8,984 nucleotides of DNA from an uncultured Erysipelotrichaceae bacterium (lineage in GTDB: Bacteria > Bacillota_I > Bacilli_A > RFN20 > CAG-288), in NCBI GenBank assembly GCA_902771745.1, contig CACXYG010000043.1:1-8984 (forward strand). Direction: 5' to 3'. The translations under genes were made by a program, and so were the position numbers. Under the pieces are notes generated by a model. It was not told where the DNA came from. It ran no database searches and saw only the letters and a program-made list of their open reading frames with translations. Below, piece after piece: positions 7,306 through 8,984 of this stretch (positions are counted from its first letter, which is position 1; each line of letters starts with the position of its first letter).

Positions 7306-8793
7306 CTAAACTCCTAAAACAGATGTCGTCAACGCATCATAATAATATAAATACTTATCGAATGCTTCTTTGTTCAGAATATCATTTAAAGGCTTATACA
7401 TTCCGCCTTTTTCATTAAAAGCAACTGCTAAAGAAGTATCCGAATACTTTATTGCCATCGCATTGGCGTAATCTTCAATTGCACTGGTAAAATGATAGTT
7501 TGCAGAATAAGAAGTCGGATACTGATTTGGATATAAATCATTCAAGACTTTCAAGAAGTGATTCTGACCATATTCAGAAATACCGATCGACGAATAATCC
7601 ATCGAAGAGGCTAAAAAGGCATAATCGGTGGTATAGGTAACATCAGGGATGATACCTTTACCATGAATGCACATGATATCATCCGCATCATTTCCTTCAT
7701 CATACATGGTCTCATTTTCTTTTTCTGGACCATAGACATAGCCGTTGGTATAACGGACGACCGAACCATCAGAGAAGGTCTTGAAGTTCTGAGCAATACC
7801 TTTGCCATAGGAAGACAAACCATACGTGGTGGTATTACTTCCAGCACGCATAGCTAAAGTGAAGATTTCACTAGCCGAAGCGGTGTTATTATCCATGATG
7901 ATGGAGAATTTTTCAAAATTATAGGTCGGTTCACCTTTCTGATATTCTTCGGAGATGATGTTGTTGTTCTTATCTCTCAACTGGTAAAGAAGGGTGCCCT
8001 TCTTTACAAATAGTTTGAGCATTTCCGCAGCCTGGGAGACATAACCACCACCATTTTCTCTTAAATCAAAGATAAGATGCTTAATGGTCGAGGAATAACT
8101 CTTGATGCTTCCTTCTACAGCTGCAGCTGGCGTACCTAAGAAGGTGTTGACCTTTAAGGCCATGGTAAAGTTATTGCTCTCACTTGGTGTAGCAAGGATA
8201 TCCACTAGGTTTTCTTTATAGGCTCCACGGGTCATATCAACAGTTAAAAGAGAACTCTGTGAGGCTCTTTTCACTTTGAAGACAAAATGTGTCGTGGTAT
8301 CACTGACACTGGAGACCTTAGCATTGATTTCTGTTAAGGTATGGTCTTTGAAATTGAAGTAGTCTTCATTGCCGATGGTCACACCATAAATGACATCCGC
8401 TTTTCTTAAGCCAGCACTTGCTGCGGTCGATTCACGACAGACACTGGTGACATAAAGTCCACCATCATAATAATGAGAAGTAAAACCAAGGCCATTACCA
8501 TCCGTGGATAGGCCCTGTTGGGCAAAATTAGCGGTGTAGAACGTATAAGAATCATTATGACTCTCGGCTACTCCGGTGACTAAGCCTTTGGCGGCCAATT
8601 CACCAAGATAGGTAGTCTCATTACCATAAAGCCAATCGTCACGTAACAGACGATATTCATCCACTAACTTTTGTTCATCCTCACTTAAAGCATTGGTGAG
8701 TGCGCCAATACCATAACCGACACCACCACCGATTGCCAAAGATAGAATTGTTCCAAAAACGAGGAAAACAATTTTAGGTGATCTTTGTTTCAT
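7306..8793 (-). CDS. S41 family carboxy-terminal processing peptidase, membrane-anchored (CtpA/CtpB type)
   Basis: This is a 495-residue serine protease that acts outside the membrane. Residues 9-33 form one hydrophobic, Gly-rich segment after a basic MKQRSPK start, consistent with a signal anchor and no obvious cleavage site. A PDZ-like domain covers about 98-180 (GLGFTSHYYDGGLYVTSV, then SAGLRKADVIYGV). The S41 core includes HLIFDLRENGGGYVSQAA (239-256). The predicted catalytic residues are Ser306 (in TASASE), Lys331 (YGKG) and Gln335, with the same 25- and 4-residue spacing as the Ser309/Lys334/Gln338 triad of B. subtilis CtpB. A tail of about 100 residues (395-495) after the core is unassigned. 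The start is the ATG at 8793-8791, which has AGGAGG 9 nt upstream; an in-frame TTG at 8811 lies inside that SD and is rejected. The gene ends 1 bp before uvrB. Substrate unknown. Confidence 0.92.
   Translation of the reverse strand: MKQRSPKIVFLVFGTILSLAIGGGVGYGIGALTNALSEDEQKLVDEYRLLRDDWLYGNETTYLGELAAKGLVTGVAESHNDSYTFYTANFAQQGLSTDGNGLGFTSHYYDGGLYVTSVCRESTAASAGLRKADVIYGVTIGNEDYFNFKDHTLTEINAKVSSVSDTTTHFVFKVKRASQSSLLTVDMTRGAYKENLVDILATPSESNNFTMALKVNTFLGTPAAAVEGSIKSYSSTIKHLIFDLRENGGGYVSQAAEMLKLFVKKGTLLYQLRDKNNNIISEEYQKGEPTYNFEKFSIIMDNNTASASEIFTLAMRAGSNTTTYGLSSYGKGIAQNFKTFSDGSVVRYTNGYVYGPEKENETMYDEGNDADDIMCIHGKGIIPDVTYTTDYAFLASSMDYSSIGISEYGQNHFLKVLNDLYPNQYPTSYSANYHFTSAIEDYANAMAIKYSDTSLAVAFNEKGGMYKPLNDILNKEAFDKYLYYYDALTTSVLGV
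7311..7315 (-). promoter_or_regulatory. SD site of uvrB inside the peptidase 3' end
   Basis: AGGAG lies 6 nt before the uvrB ATG, within the last codons (Leu-Gly-Val) of the peptidase gene. The TAG stop at 7308-7306 falls between SD and start, so translation of the two genes is probably coupled. Confidence 0.75.
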
Positions 8794-8802
8794 GTAAGTC
8801 TT

Positions 8803-8808
8803 CCTCCT
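8803..8808 (-). promoter_or_regulatory. SD site that fixes the S41 peptidase start
   Basis: AGGAGG is a near-perfect anti-16S match 9 nt before the ATG at 8793. It overlaps the region just after the upstream in-frame TTG (8811-8809), making the TTG an implausible start. Confidence 0.85.
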
Positions 8809-8819
8809 CAATCTTAACT

Positions 8820-8828
8820 ATTTTATCA
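8820..8828 (-). promoter_or_regulatory. Possible extended -10 promoter for the ctp-uvrB pair
   Basis: TGATAAAAT on the minus strand fits an extended -10 (TGnTAAAAT) with a start near 8812, giving a leader of about 20 nt that includes the SD. No good -35 is present at the usual distance (ATGACT at 17 bp), so the call is tentative. The rest of the gap between the right-edge fragment and the peptidase holds no clear terminator. Confidence 0.35.
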
Positions 8829-8915
8829 CGCAGTCTAACAATAGTCATTCAAAGCACCCTTGTAGTAAAGAATTTTTGTTTTTAGTCCTGAATTGCAAGT
8901 CGAAGTGATAATTAT

Positions 8916-8984
8916 TTAGACGTACATCCATGTTCTTGGTATTCCCTGCTTCTCCAAGGCCTTGGAGAAGCACGCCTCGGCTGA
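8916..8984 (-). CDS. C-terminal end of an unidentified reading frame
   Basis: The minus strand is open from the window edge for 22 codons, SAEACFSKALEKQGIPRTWMYV, ending in TAA at 8918-8916. The peptide looks protein-like (an amphipathic helix, then a hydrophobic strand), and its orientation matches all downstream genes. It is too short to assign a family, and it could be a chance opening. A 26-bp palindrome lies inside it. Confidence 0.4.
   Translation of the reverse strand, partial: SAEACFSKALEKQGIPRTWMYV
8947..8972. repeat. 26-bp perfect palindrome
   Basis: TGCTTCTCCAAGG is followed immediately by its exact reverse complement CCTTGGAGAAGCA. In RNA it could form an 11-bp stem with a GGCC loop. 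No U-run follows on either strand, so it does not look like an intrinsic terminator. On the minus strand it also encodes part of the right-edge reading frame (CFSKALEK). Confidence 0.75.

Noticed and set aside
8870..8884. T-rich run on the plus strand that could end a terminator
   Set aside because: I found no GC-rich inverted repeat just upstream, and no plus-strand gene leads into it.
8930..8984. Plus-strand frame beginning ATG at 8930 and open to the window edge
   Set aside because: It has no SD, is only about 18 codons, is antisense to the co-oriented minus-strand frame, and its peptide is not convincing.

Overview
The window reads as a piece of a low-GC Gram-positive (Bacillota) chromosome that uses the standard bacterial code: tryptophan is TGG and TGA serves as a stop. 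Most genes carry a recognisable Shine-Dalgarno (SD) sequence, and every supported gene lies on the minus strand. Gene content and protein style suggest a Bacilli/Erysipelotrichia-like or Acholeplasma-like member. I infer this from protein character only; no rRNA or other strong taxonomic marker is present.

In transcription order (high to low coordinates) the layout is as follows. At the right edge is the last 22 codons of an unidentified reading frame, carrying a 26-bp perfect palindrome. A gap of about 120 bp with a weak extended -10 promoter follows. Next come a membrane-anchored S41 carboxy-terminal processing peptidase (CtpA/CtpB type) and uvrB, separated by a single base and translationally coupled. 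A 65-bp gap holds a good sigma-A-type promoter whose -10 box overlaps the longest possible start of the next gene. Then comes a three-gene unit: an unrecognised 396-codon protein, a 1054-residue SNF2-family ATPase overlapping it in TGATG, and a GNAT acetyltransferase starting 2 bp after the SNF2 stop. Finally, the 5' third of enolase (eno) sits behind its own promoter, with an AT-rich 20-bp palindrome just upstream of the -35.

The S41 peptidase next to uvrB resembles the ctp/uvrB neighbourhood of other Bacillota, but uvrA is not adjacent. The least described part is the unknown protein / SNF2 / GNAT unit. Its SNF2 protein lacks an N-terminal SWIM zinc finger, its partner is unrecognised, and the promoter geometry predicts a leaderless transcript. 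The housekeeping surroundings (uvrB, eno) argue for a resident chromosomal module and not a recently acquired defence island. UvrB also has unusual residues in its damage-probing beta-hairpin. I saw no tRNA, rRNA, CRISPR array, insertion sequence or convincing intrinsic terminator.
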